From Sphingomonadales bacterium (GTDB lineage Bacteria; Pseudomonadota; Alphaproteobacteria; Sphingomonadales; Sphingomonadaceae), in contig JAFKLT010000081.1 in assembly GCA_017309275.1 (NCBI GenBank), forward strand, positions 1 to 32,770: DNA of 32,770 nt. Reading direction: 5' to 3'. Within the stretch, counting starts at the first letter, position 1, and each line of letters opens with the position of its first letter. Shown piece by piece: positions 25,412 to 32,770 of the stretch. The notes under the pieces were generated by a model. That model ran no database searches. It was not told where the DNA came from and was given only the letters and a program-made list of their open reading frames with translations. The position numbers were made by a program, and so were the translations under genes.

Positions 25412-26443
25412 TTATGATATCCGTACGCTGAGCTTCCCGATGCGATTGGAACCGAAGGTCCCGTCAACCAGCGCAGATGGCAGATTTTCCAGCCCTTCCA
25501 GAACGGTTTTAGGGGCCTTTAGACGTCCCTCTTTCATATAGGATGCTAAGGTTTTTTCGGCCCGGATTCGTTCACAATAATAATCGAATACGAGCAAAAA
25601 GCGTGGTTTCAGATTTTGGCGATCACATAATGTTTCGAGTTCCGGCGTGAGGCCGTTGCCCGTCAAAATGCCGCGATTATTGGCTGGATCGTCATAGGTC
25701 GTAATCTCGCCGAAGTGATACCATGGCGCGTTTTTGTTCATGACGGGCAGCGTTGCTGTCGTCACGATGCCGCCGGTCGCATCGGAAAAGAAATCCACGC
25801 CATCGGGGCATTTCGAAGCCAGATCTGCCGCGACATCTTCGCCCTTGTAGTCGACCGCATCATCGAATCCCAACTCGTCGACAAGCCACCGGCACTTCTC
25901 GATCCCTCCGCCAAAGCCGATGACACGGCAGCCGGCGATTTTGGCGAGCTGCCCCAAAATCGTACCACAGGCGCCTGTCGCACCGGCTACCACCACGGTT
26001 TGGCCGGCTCGCAACGGGCCCAGCTTTTCCAATCCAAAGAGGGCGGTCAGGCCTGGAATTCCCAAGGCGCCGACCAAATCTTCCTCCGAATATCCGGGCG
26101 TGCATTTGTAAAAAAACTCGGCCCGGTCATAGCTATTGATGATCGAGTAGTCGGCCCATTCCATATCGCCGTGGACGATGTCTCCCACTTTGAATCGATA
26201 ATCTCTGGTTTCGACCACTTCGCCGACACCGAAGCCGTGCATCGCCTCTCCGACATGCAATTTCGGGCGATAACCCTGATATTTGAAATAGGTCCTGTTT
26301 GCAGGGTCGAGCGAAATGACTTTGTTTCTTACCAGGGTCTGCCCTTGCCTGATCGTTGGCACTGGCGTCTGGCGCATTTTGAAATTGTCCGTAGCCAATT
26401 TTCCTTCGATCGGCTTCGCGTAAATCCATTGCCTGTTTGTCAT
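25412..26443 (-). CDS. NADP-dependent MDR oxidoreductase (PTGR/CurA-like)
   Basis: A 343-residue zinc-free medium-chain dehydrogenase/reductase of the leukotriene-B4 12-hydroxydehydrogenase / prostaglandin reductase type, which typically reduces alpha,beta-unsaturated ketones with NADPH. Supporting segments are SLDPANRTYFKY, the GEAMHGFGVGEVV loop, the nucleotide-binding VVVAGATGACGTILGQLAK segment and GVDFFSDATGGIV. Zinc-ligand motifs of alcohol dehydrogenases are absent. I chose ATG 26443, preceded by AAGGGAA; longer frames run into non-coding upstream DNA. It is transcribed toward the ligase gene and divergent from the SDR. Its role could be reduction of an enone or enal in the pathway, but it might also be a stress reductase. 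Confidence 0.88.
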   Translation of the reverse strand: MTNRQWIYAKPIEGKLATDNFKMRQTPVPTIRQGQTLVRNKVISLDPANRTYFKYQGYRPKLHVGEAMHGFGVGEVVETRDYRFKVGDIVHGDMEWADYSIINSYDRAEFFYKCTPGYSEEDLVGALGIPGLTALFGLEKLGPLRAGQTVVVAGATGACGTILGQLAKIAGCRVIGFGGGIEKCRWLVDELGFDDAVDYKGEDVAADLASKCPDGVDFFSDATGGIVTTATLPVMNKNAPWYHFGEITTYDDPANNRGILTGNGLTPELETLCDRQNLKPRFLLVFDYYCERIRAEKTLASYMKEGRLKAPKTVLEGLENLPSALVDGTFGSNRIGKLSVRIS

Positions 26444-26779
26444 TTCGTTCCCTTTTTGTCGGAGGGTTGAGAAGGATCTCTCGCTCGGGCGCCCGGGCAT
26501 ATCCCGTATGAAACCAAGAGCTTAGATCTGACCAATCTGCGATCCCAAAGTTCATTCCCTCGCTGCGGACGCGGCTTGCCCTACCACGCGAACTCAGCCG
26601 ACGCGCCGTAAGCCATCTCCTTTGGTGACAAAGGCTGTCAGCAGCGACCGGGCCAAGCCGTACCCCTTTCGGCAAAACCCCATTACTCCGCATGTGAAGC
26701 GGGGAAGGCGGTACATGGCCGTTCAAATCATCCCTCTGGGAGAATTTGCTTTGACGATATCTGTTCAGGTTTTGACGCG
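26444..26779. promoter_or_regulatory. Divergent promoter region MDR / SDR
   Basis: These 336 bases separate the MDR and SDR starts and contain repeat copy B at 26581-26704. No gene is supported. Both promoters must lie here, and the arrangement copies the amidase/nitrilase-like region, with the repeat in the middle of a divergent gap. Confidence 0.5.
26581..26704 (+). repeat. Imperfect direct repeat, copy B
   Basis: The partner of copy A at 22072-22194, in the same orientation, about 80% identical by eye. Conserved blocks are GGCTGTCAGCAGCG (26633-26646) and AAAACCCCATTACTCCG (26674-26690). It lies between the divergent MDR and SDR starts, ending 75 bases before the SDR. Confidence 0.7.
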
Positions 26780-27556
26780 ATGAGCGGTAGGGTCAAAGGC
26801 AAGAAGGCGCTGGTCACCGGCGCGGGTCAGGGCATTGGCGCGGCAGCGGCACGATTGCTTGCAGCGGAAGGGGCGCAGGTCCTGCTGACCGACAAGAATG
26901 CGGAAGCTGCCAAGGCGTGCGCGGAACAGATAATCGCCGAATTCGGCGAGGGTGCTGCTTTCGCGACCGGGCTCGACGTGACGTGCGAACAGGATTGGAT
27001 CACTGCTCTGCGATTTGCACAGGATGCGATGGGCGGGCTTTCGGTCCTGGTTAACAATGCGGGCATTGCATTGACCGGCTCGGTCGAAGACTTCGATCTA
27101 GACGAGTGGCGCCTGGGTTTCAGCGTGAATGTCGATAGCGTTTTCCTGGGATGCAAACACGCTATCCCGATGCTTCGGGAGAGGCAGCCCGCCTCGATCG
27201 TTAACCTGTCATCCATCGCCGGATTGATCGCCTCACCTACTTTCGCAAATTATAACGCCACGAAAGCGGCGGTCTGGCTTTTGTCGAAATCGATAGCTCT
27301 GCACTGCGCCCGGCGTGGCTGGGACGTCCGTTGCAATTCGGTGCACCCCACCTTCATCAAGACATCGATCCTTCAGGAACTCGTGGGTGAGAAAGACGAA
27401 GCGACCGTCTTCGCCAAGCTCGAGAAGCAAGTGCCGGTCGGACGTCTGGGCGAGGCCGAGGAGGTAGCGCAAGCCGTCCTATATCTCGCCTCCGACGAAA
27501 GCCGTTTCGTCACTGCCTCGGAGTTGAAGATCGATGGTGGCATCTCGGCGATGTGA
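26780..27556 (+). CDS. Short-chain dehydrogenase/reductase (SDR)
   Basis: A 258-residue classical SDR that interconverts an alcohol and a ketone or aldehyde with NAD(P). The cofactor motif TGAGQGIG is at residues 13-20, with a D38 (LLTDKN) in the position that favours NAD over NADP. NNAG follows near 92-95. The catalytic residues are Ser145 in NLSSIAG and Tyr158/Lys162 in YNATK. The C-terminal VLYLASDESRFVTASELKID and GG segment is typical. Length is standard. The ribosome-binding site is weak. It is followed by a strong hairpin and then the acyl-CoA dehydrogenase. In context it could oxidise a hydroxylated intermediate, such as a 3-hydroxyacyl-CoA or the product of the Rieske oxygenase; this is inference. 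Confidence 0.92.
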   Translation: MSGRVKGKKALVTGAGQGIGAAAARLLAAEGAQVLLTDKNAEAAKACAEQIIAEFGEGAAFATGLDVTCEQDWITALRFAQDAMGGLSVLVNNAGIALTGSVEDFDLDEWRLGFSVNVDSVFLGCKHAIPMLRERQPASIVNLSSIAGLIASPTFANYNATKAAVWLLSKSIALHCARRGWDVRCNSVHPTFIKTSILQELVGEKDEATVFAKLEKQVPVGRLGEAEEVAQAVLYLASDESRFVTASELKIDGGISAM

Positions 27557-27612
27557 TGAGAGATCGGTGGTGCAACGCTCGGCTCCTCTCCCGATGCACC
27601 ATCGGCAAACTT

Positions 27613-27650
27613 GCCGGCGCTTCGAACGTTCACGCGCACGAAGCGCCGGC
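27613..27650 (+). terminator. Hairpin after the SDR gene
   Basis: Perfect 12-base arms (GCCGGCGCTTCG and its complement) enclose a 14-base loop, 56 bases after the SDR stop. It is GC-rich and stable but is not followed by a run of T. It probably ends or attenuates SDR transcription ahead of the acyl-CoA dehydrogenase gene. Confidence 0.55.
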
Positions 27651-27821
27651 GCTATTTGCGGGTCAGTCGATCTGCCGGTCGTAAAGCGTTCCAAGCGCTT
27701 CCGGGCCTTTTGCGGATGAGCTGGGGGAAGTCGCCCAGGCCGGCTCTTGCCGTGACAGAAATCGCGGCGGACGCCCGTCACCGCCTTCCCATTCAAACCG
27801 CGATGATTGCGAGAGGTGCTC

Positions 27822-28985
27822 ATGACGCAATGGAATGATCCATCATTTCCAGAGATTAGGGCATCCGTCCGGCGATTATGTCAGGAATTTCCGGGCGAGT
27901 ATTGGCAGAAGCTCGACCGTGATCGCGCATATCCCGGAGAATTCGTTCGGGCTCTTACCGAAGGTGGATTCCTCTCGGTGCTCATCCCGGAAAACTATGG
28001 TGGTTCGGGTCTCGGCCTCGAGGCTGCGACGGCCATTCTCGAAGAGATTCAGCGATCGGGTTGCAACGGCGGGGCATGCCACGCGCAGATGTACACCATG
28101 GGAACCGTGCTCAAATATGGTTCGGAAGAGCAAAAGCAGGCGTATCTGCCGAAGGTGGCATCTGGTGAACTGCGCTTGCAGGCTTTCGGCGTAACCGAGC
28201 CGACCGCAGGAACCGATACGACCCGCATCCGCACCTTCGCCAGGCGCGATGGCGATCATTATGTGGTGAACGGCCAGAAAATCTGGATCAGCCGGGCCGA
28301 GCATTCCGATCTCATGGTCTTGCTGTGTCGCACGGTTCCCCGAGAGGACTGCAACAAGCCATCCGATGGTATGAGCGTCTTGGTGGTCGATATGCGCGAA
28401 GCCGTCGGAAACGGACTGACGATACGCCCGATCCGTACGATGCTGAATCATGCCACGACCGAACTCTTTTTCGATGATTTGCGGGTTCCTGCGGAAAATC
28501 TGCTGGGCGAAGAAGGTCAGGGTTTCAGATACATCTTGTCTGGGATGAACGCCGAAAGGATTCTGATAGCCGCCGAATGCATCGGCGACGGCCGGTTCTT
28601 TGTTGACAGAGCGTCGGCCTATGCCCGCGAACGCAATGTCTTCGGCCGCGCGATCGGCGCGAACCAGAGCATCCAGTTTCCGATCGCTCGTGCACATGTC
28701 GAGATAGAGGCGGCGTCCGAGATGGTCCGGAAGGCCGCCGTCCTGTTCGATAAAGGGCATTTGGGTGGTACCGAGGCGAACATGGCAAAATTGCTGGCGT
28801 CGGAAGCGAGCTGGCACGCCGCCGACATGTGCATCCAGACCCATGGCGGCTTCGGATTCGCCGAGGAATATGACGTCGAGCGCAAGTTTCGCGAAACGCG
28901 CTTGTATCAGGTCGCGCCGATCAGCACCAATTTGATCCTGAGCCATGTCGCGACGCACGCGCTTGGGTTGCCTAAGAGTTTTTGA
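27822..28985 (+). CDS. Acyl-CoA dehydrogenase
   Basis: A 387-residue FAD-dependent acyl-CoA dehydrogenase. The FAD/substrate-binding segment LQAFGVTEPTAGTDTT, the WISRAEHSDL region, the ACAD-type TMLNHATTELFFDDLRVP then ENLLGEEGQGF, and the C-terminal THGGFGFAEEYDVERKFRET segment are present. The position of the common catalytic Glu (YEGT in MCAD-type enzymes) is YQVAP here, so the base must lie elsewhere or the activity differs; a subgroup with RLY..APISTNLIL is familiar from other catabolic clusters. ATG 27822 follows GAGAGG. The gene is 265 bases after the SDR on the same strand. It would supply the first beta-oxidation step on the acyl-CoA made by the ligase or CoA-transferase. Confidence 0.91.
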   Translation: MTQWNDPSFPEIRASVRRLCQEFPGEYWQKLDRDRAYPGEFVRALTEGGFLSVLIPENYGGSGLGLEAATAILEEIQRSGCNGGACHAQMYTMGTVLKYGSEEQKQAYLPKVASGELRLQAFGVTEPTAGTDTTRIRTFARRDGDHYVVNGQKIWISRAEHSDLMVLLCRTVPREDCNKPSDGMSVLVVDMREAVGNGLTIRPIRTMLNHATTELFFDDLRVPAENLLGEEGQGFRYILSGMNAERILIAAECIGDGRFFVDRASAYARERNVFGRAIGANQSIQFPIARAHVEIEAASEMVRKAAVLFDKGHLGGTEANMAKLLASEASWHAADMCIQTHGGFGFAEEYDVERKFRETRLYQVAPISTNLILSHVATHALGLPKSF

Positions 28986-29524
28986 GAGTTGGCGATGGAG
29001 GATTATTCCGTCTGAATTGGCCGCAGCGAGATGTGGCGCGACATCGCGACCGCAACACCGATCGATTAAATCGCCCGCTTGCCCTAGCAATCACCAAGCA
29101 ATCACGGCGCGATAATAGAAAGTGTTTAGATCGTAGTGCGTTAGAGTGGAATCGGCGTTAATCTCGCGCTTCAGCGTACTACCGGCGGCGAAAACGCATA
29201 TGCCAGAATTCGAATAGAATTGACAATAAACATCTGAAATAAATAAATAAAATCGAGAAATTTGCCGACGTGCAATGCCCTTGGAAAGCACCGAGCAACC
29301 GCCAACGTTCGCGCAAAATGGTGCATTCAGCGATGGTTTGCGGTCTCAAAGTCTACCTTTGAAATTTCACCACCAAATTCTGTCGGCCTGCCCAGATGCA
29401 TTGATGAATTGCTGAACCACGATCACTCACGGACGGCGGCTTCGCGCCTGATGTCGGCCATTGCGACCAACGCTTATCATAGCCCAAAAGCGGCCATTTC
29501 GCGGCTGTTGCACGGGAGTCGTGG
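28986..29524. other. Intergenic region between catabolic genes and two-component operon
   Basis: About 540 bases with no convincing gene. The centre (about 29200-29265) is AT-rich, including AAATAAATAAATAAAAT, unlike the neighbouring GC-rich genes. Short open frames on both strands lack family matches and ribosome-binding sites. It lies at the boundary between the catabolic cluster and the unrelated minus-strand operon, so it may be an old recombination junction, but no attachment site or terminal repeat can be identified. Confidence 0.5.
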
Positions 29525-30271
29525 CTAGACCAGCATTGACGGGCCAAACCATGTTCGCCGGAACTTCTGATCCTGTAGTTGGGCAAAAAAGGGCAACCAA
29601 AGGCGCGACTGAGCGCTTTCGATCAAATCAAGGTATTCGGGGAAGTTGCGGAGGCGTCGCCAGATCGTTCCGTCGTTCTGACTGAGGCAGAAATCGATCG
29701 CCAATATTGGATCGAGCGGAACTACCGGAATTCGTGGCCCGGGACTCTGCATTAGCCCTTTCCATACCCCGGAAACGGTGCACGGGTTCGCCGGTAGAAA
29801 GTCGACTGCTGCAAATGCATCCTGGGCGTGCCCCCCTCGCTGAAAGTGAAACAGCGGGTGCGGCTCCTTGGAAGGGTTGGCGTTGCCGTCGGCGGCCACG
29901 CGCCTGCAGGGAGCATACATGTCGGTGTCGAGACGCCAATGATCCTGAAGTTCGAACAGCGCGCCGTCCGCGTCGAGATAGCCCTCGACCCGAACCTGGT
30001 ATTCAGCTCGCCAAGGAGCTCCTTCTTCCTCTTTCCACTCGAATTGAAAATCAAGATACGATGCCTGAAGCTCGCAGCCGTTCGGGTGAAGGCCCTGATT
30101 TCTCGGGACGGGAAGGGGTAGCTGGCTTCCCCTCATCTGGCGGTTGTTGATCCACTGACTACGGAACCGGCCCATATTTGTATCGAGCGCGTCCGCGGTC
30201 GCGTTGGTGGCCGGCTCCCGCCGGAGAACTGCGCTCAGCCGTTCAAGCTCATCCGGCAGCGAAAAAACCAT
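29525..30271 (-). CDS. Uncharacterised protein, third gene of the two-component operon
   Basis: A 248-residue soluble protein that I do not recognise. It is rich in aromatic and charged residues, with a central FQFEWKEEEGAPWRAEYQVR segment, an LFELQDHWRLDTDMY segment and a C-terminal DFCLSQNDGTIWRRL and WFGPSML region; no signal peptide, membrane helix or metal motif is evident. Its ATG directly follows the TGA of the preceding gene with no spacing, and GAGGG lies just upstream, so it is translationally coupled to the response regulator. Its conserved position suggests a working partner or effector of the kinase/regulator pair. A defence or stress role is conceivable but not supported by a visible motif. 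Confidence 0.7.
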   Translation of the reverse strand: MVFSLPDELERLSAVLRREPATNATADALDTNMGRFRSQWINNRQMRGSQLPLPVPRNQGLHPNGCELQASYLDFQFEWKEEEGAPWRAEYQVRVEGYLDADGALFELQDHWRLDTDMYAPCRRVAADGNANPSKEPHPLFHFQRGGHAQDAFAAVDFLPANPCTVSGVWKGLMQSPGPRIPVVPLDPILAIDFCLSQNDGTIWRRLRNFPEYLDLIESAQSRLWLPFFAQLQDQKFRRTWFGPSMLV

Positions 30272-31357
30272 TCAGCCCTCGCGTATGTAAATCTGGAGCC
30301 GCCGCAAATCTTCCTTGTCCAGTCTCGGATCTTCACGGTTCTGGAGTGCAATGCTCAAGGCGGCATATAGTGGGTCGAGCCACGTGGGCATGCTACTGCG
30401 GGGCTTCACCTTTACCGCGCGCGCGGGATCGACCGGGATTAACTGCTGCTGCGATTCCTTGGTGAGCAGGCAGTATCGCCAAGGCCGTTCGCCAAGGCTA
30501 CCCTTTGGCATCTGAAGCGGCACGAGGTCGGCGATGATCGGCGAAAGAAGCTCCAACCGCTGAGCGATCGTGCTTCCGGCTAGCGGCGTATCGGCGCCGA
30601 TCACTTCCTGCCACCAATCCTCGATGCCCCGCGCCCACTAGCGTATGAAGCAGCCGCCGGCGACGCCTCGATAGGCATAGGGTTCGAGTTCGCCCGCCAA
30701 TTTCTCCCAACCCTTCGAATTTAAGTGATCGACCCCCAGGCGCACCGCGAGCATCTCTTCGTCAATCAGCAAACCGGGATGCGCCATCATTCGAACGAGC
30801 GGACCCGCTTTCAGATGAACCCGATCACCAATGTCGAAGTCCGATTGGAAGCTGGTGCTTCCCCATTGGCACCATTGCTCGTCTGTTAGACCGAGGATCT
30901 GGAGCAACTCCGCTCCCTCAACGCTCAGCGCGTCGTAAAGCTCGCGCACGCCGATGAGTTTCGCCTGCGCCGCCGTCCGGGCTTCGGGCGTGCTTAGGCC
31001 ATCTTTCTCGATCTTCAGATCGAAGATATCGTCGCTGCTGGAATCATGTCCGATATTCTCAAGTACCTTGTCGCGGAGAGAAAAGCGCACGATCGGGAAT
31101 CCAGGAACTGCTCGCTTCTGCTGCGCCACCCGGATGTCCTGCGCCATACCCGGCCCGGACTGCTGGCTACCCGCCTCGTTGGAAAGATCGACATCCATCA
31201 GCACCCCTGATGGCGCGAATGTGCCGGCGCTGATCGCAGCAGCGGCTTCCTGCGCGCCCATCGGCATGATCTTCAGCGCATCGCCTTTGCTGAGGCCGTT
31301 GGCAAAGGCGGCTGCCTCTTCGGGACTGTCGTCGATCAGACGCCAATTGTCGTTCAT
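30272..31357 (-). pseudogene. Response-regulator-like protein split by an in-frame TAG
   Basis: The 5' part is a 239-residue product starting at ATG 31357. It begins like a receiver domain: acidic Asp9/Asp10 in RLIDDSP and a likely phosphorylated Asp55 in GVLMDVDLS. A C-terminal region of unknown type follows (ILGLTDEQWCQWGSTSFQSD, MMAHPGLLIDEEMLAVRLGV). A TAG at 30638-30640 ends this part right after GGCFIR. The same frame continues without a stop for 121 codons (WARGIEDWWQEV... to REG), ending at TGA 30272-30274. The join is smooth, so I read it as one gene of about 360 codons with a nonsense mutation; TGG-to-TAG would fit. Alternatives are readthrough or a second start at GTG 30604. The ATG overlaps the kinase stop by four bases (ATGA). 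Confidence 0.75.
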
Positions 31358-32623
31358 TCCTCGTCCTCTTCCTCCGCGGGCAGCCGAACTTCGAGGCACG
31401 TTGAAAAGCCTGCTGGCGGGTCAACCACCTCGATATCGCCACCGGCCTTGGAAATTATCTGATGAACGATCCAAAGGCCGAGGCCGGTTCCCGAAAACTG
31501 CTCGGCATTGCTGGCAGTCGCAGGAGCCGCGGTTCGTGTTGTAAAGAAAAGATCGAACACCTTCTCCTTATGCTCGTCCGGGATTCCGTCTCCGGAATCG
31601 CTGAAGCGAATGACGATGTCGCGATCCTCACCAGCCGCCGCCTCAACACGGATGAGCCGCTCACTGTCGACTCGGCGCAGCGCTTTCAGCGAATTGGAGA
31701 AGCAATTGAGGAGGATGGAAGCGATCTCGGCCGCGTGCATTGGCCTCGTGTAAAGTGGATCGTAGGCAGGCACATCGATCATCAAGCCGATTCCGGCCTT
31801 TTCCGCGAGCTTTGACACGCCGGTCTCGAATTCGCCAAGCGCCTTACTAACGCTGACGGGCGCCAACTGACGCACCGATCGTGCGGAGGCTAGCTCATTG
31901 AGATAGGCGGTCAGCGCGTCGAGGCGCGCCAGCATCGATTTTGCGCGCTCTGCCTGTGTTGCAAAGGCGTTGTCGCCCAGTCGTGCGCTAAGCGCTATTT
32001 CGAAGACTGACTGGAAGTCCATTCGTACAGCTTCGAATGTCATCCCTGTTTCATGGCTGAATTCCGACGTGGTCAGGCCAAGCGTCGCAAGGAGGCGAAG
32101 CAGCGCCGCTTCGTCGGCAAGTTCCGCCCGCTGTTTCTCGATCAGATCGATCGATTCCTCTATGAGCGCCGCGGAGCTTTCGCCGCCTGCCGGCTTCGGA
32201 TGAGGATCGGGGCTGGCATTGCCGGCAGGCGGCTCATTCGTACCCTTTTCCACTGCCTCCCGCGCTCGTTCCTCTTCGGCTTCACGGGCAGCGCGCGCCG
32301 CGTCGCGCAGTTTTTCCAGATTCTCGTCGGCCTTGCGCTGAGTCGATCCCCCGGCGCTTTGCTTGCGCCCCCGGTCCTCGGCAATACGATTGACGGCCGT
32401 CACTATCACCGCAGTTGCAAGACCAGTCAGTTCGAGAAATGCCTCCTTTTCGATTAGGCCCTCGCGCGACGTATGCTCTTCGAACTGTTCGCCCTCTGGA
32501 TCGTATACTTCGATGATACCGAAGAAGTTGCGGTTGGCGATCGGGGCCAGAACGGCGCCGCGCTGCGCGTAGATTTGGTCCAGACGCAGCCAGTCATTTT
32601 CTGGTTCCCCGTATGGAATGACC
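31354..32623 (-). pseudogene. Histidine kinase-like ATPase, 5' end removed by IS66
   Basis: The remaining part encodes an ATP-binding histidine kinase-like protein. Visible in order are an N-terminal segment (GAVLAPIANRNFFGIIEVYD), an Ala/Glu-rich charged helix, a helical H-box region (LTTSEFSHETGMTFEAVRM), the N-box LLNCFSNSLKAL, the G1 box DSGDGIP and the G2 box GTGLGLWIVH. The reading frame is open upstream of the GTG at 32409 and continues to the IS66 end at 32624, where no start codon of the original gene remains. So the sensor N-terminus is lost or displaced. Downstream genes overlap by ATGA, showing an operon with the response regulator. A shortened protein from GTG 32409 could still be made. 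Confidence 0.8.
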
Positions 32624-32770
32624 GTAAGCGGTGTTCTCAGCCCACGTCGGTCCAGGGCATGAGATTTCCGACGTTGTTTGCAGGGTGACCATTTGCCAGT
32701 TTGCTGAGCGTCTGGGTCAGCCAGTCGTGCGGGTTAATGCCGCTGATCTTGCAGTTTTCGATGAGCGTGG
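32624..32770 (-). mobile_element. IS66-family insertion sequence, right end, partial
   Basis: From 32624 the sequence begins GTAAGCGG, which fits the GTAA-starting terminal repeats of IS66-family elements, and a transposase tail follows. The element runs off the window, so its other end and target duplication cannot be checked; the adjacent 8 bases GAATGACC (32616-32623) are the expected target-site candidate. It has inserted within the histidine kinase-like gene. Confidence 0.75.
32637..32770 (-). CDS. IS66-family transposase, C-terminal 44 residues (partial)
   Basis: The minus strand reads TLIENCKISGINPHDWLTQT then LANGHPANNVGNLMPW and ends at TGA 32637-32639. This is the conserved C-terminus of the IS66 TnpC transposase, whose family typically ends with a (L/N)GHP..RI..LLPW pattern. 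The stop lies 13 bases from the proposed IS end. Only the last residues are in the window. Confidence 0.85.
   Translation of the reverse strand, partial: TLIENCKISGINPHDWLTQTLSKLANGHPANNVGNLMPWTDVG

Noticed and set aside
29262-29586. Short frames in the 28986-29524 gap as a transposase remnant
   Set aside because: No transposase motif or terminal repeat was recognised on either strand.

Overview
The window looks like an accessory catabolic region of an alphaproteobacterium, most probably a sphingomonad (Sphingomonas, Sphingobium or Novosphingobium type). This is inferred from the style of the TonB-dependent receptor, the moderately high GC content, and the mix of Rieske oxygenase, CoA-pathway enzymes, a GPH-type carrier and WYL/TetR regulators. 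No rRNA, tRNA or CRISPR array was seen. The substrate cannot be read from the sequence.

Layout. 1-2.8 kb: a YdeI-like protein, then an alpha/beta hydrolase divergent from a WYL regulator, with a perfect inverted repeat between them. 2.8-4.6 kb (minus): a TIGR03084-like protein and an amidohydrolase-fold protein that lacks the usual metal ligands. 4.8-9.9 kb (plus): TonB-dependent receptor, serine beta-lactamase-fold hydrolase, GPH/MFS carrier. 10.0-11.9 kb: a TetR regulator divergent from a beta-propeller protein. 12.3-17.8 kb (plus): Rieske oxygenase, aldehyde dehydrogenase, second WYL regulator, CaiB/BaiF CoA-transferase, 2-nitropropane-dioxygenase-like flavoprotein. 17.9-22.0 kb (minus): second aldehyde dehydrogenase, enoyl-CoA hydratase, amidase. 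22.3-25.3 kb (plus): nitrilase-family hydrolase, 2Fe-2S ferredoxin, acyl-CoA ligase. 25.4-26.4 kb (minus): NADPH-dependent MDR reductase. 26.8-29.0 kb (plus): SDR and acyl-CoA dehydrogenase. 29.5-32.6 kb (minus): a decayed two-component operon (histidine kinase cut by an IS66 element, response regulator with an in-frame TAG, unknown third gene).

How the genes may work together (inference). The receptor and GPH carrier would import a substrate. Hydrolases (alpha/beta, serine, amidase, nitrilase-like) could open ester, epoxide or amide bonds. The Rieske oxygenase, fed by the ferredoxin, would hydroxylate or demethylate it. The SDR and aldehyde dehydrogenases would oxidise the alcohol and aldehyde. 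The ligase or CoA-transferase would activate the acid, and the acyl-CoA dehydrogenase and enoyl-CoA hydratase would carry out a beta-oxidation-like sequence. No ferredoxin reductase, thiolase or ring-cleavage dioxygenase is present, so the pathway must be completed elsewhere.

The most notable non-coding signals are a near-palindromic 14-bp motif (TATATCATGSTATA type) in front of the TonB receptor, the propeller gene and the Rieske operon, which points to one regulon probably run by the local TetR protein, and a roughly 120-bp imperfect direct repeat in two separate divergent promoter regions.
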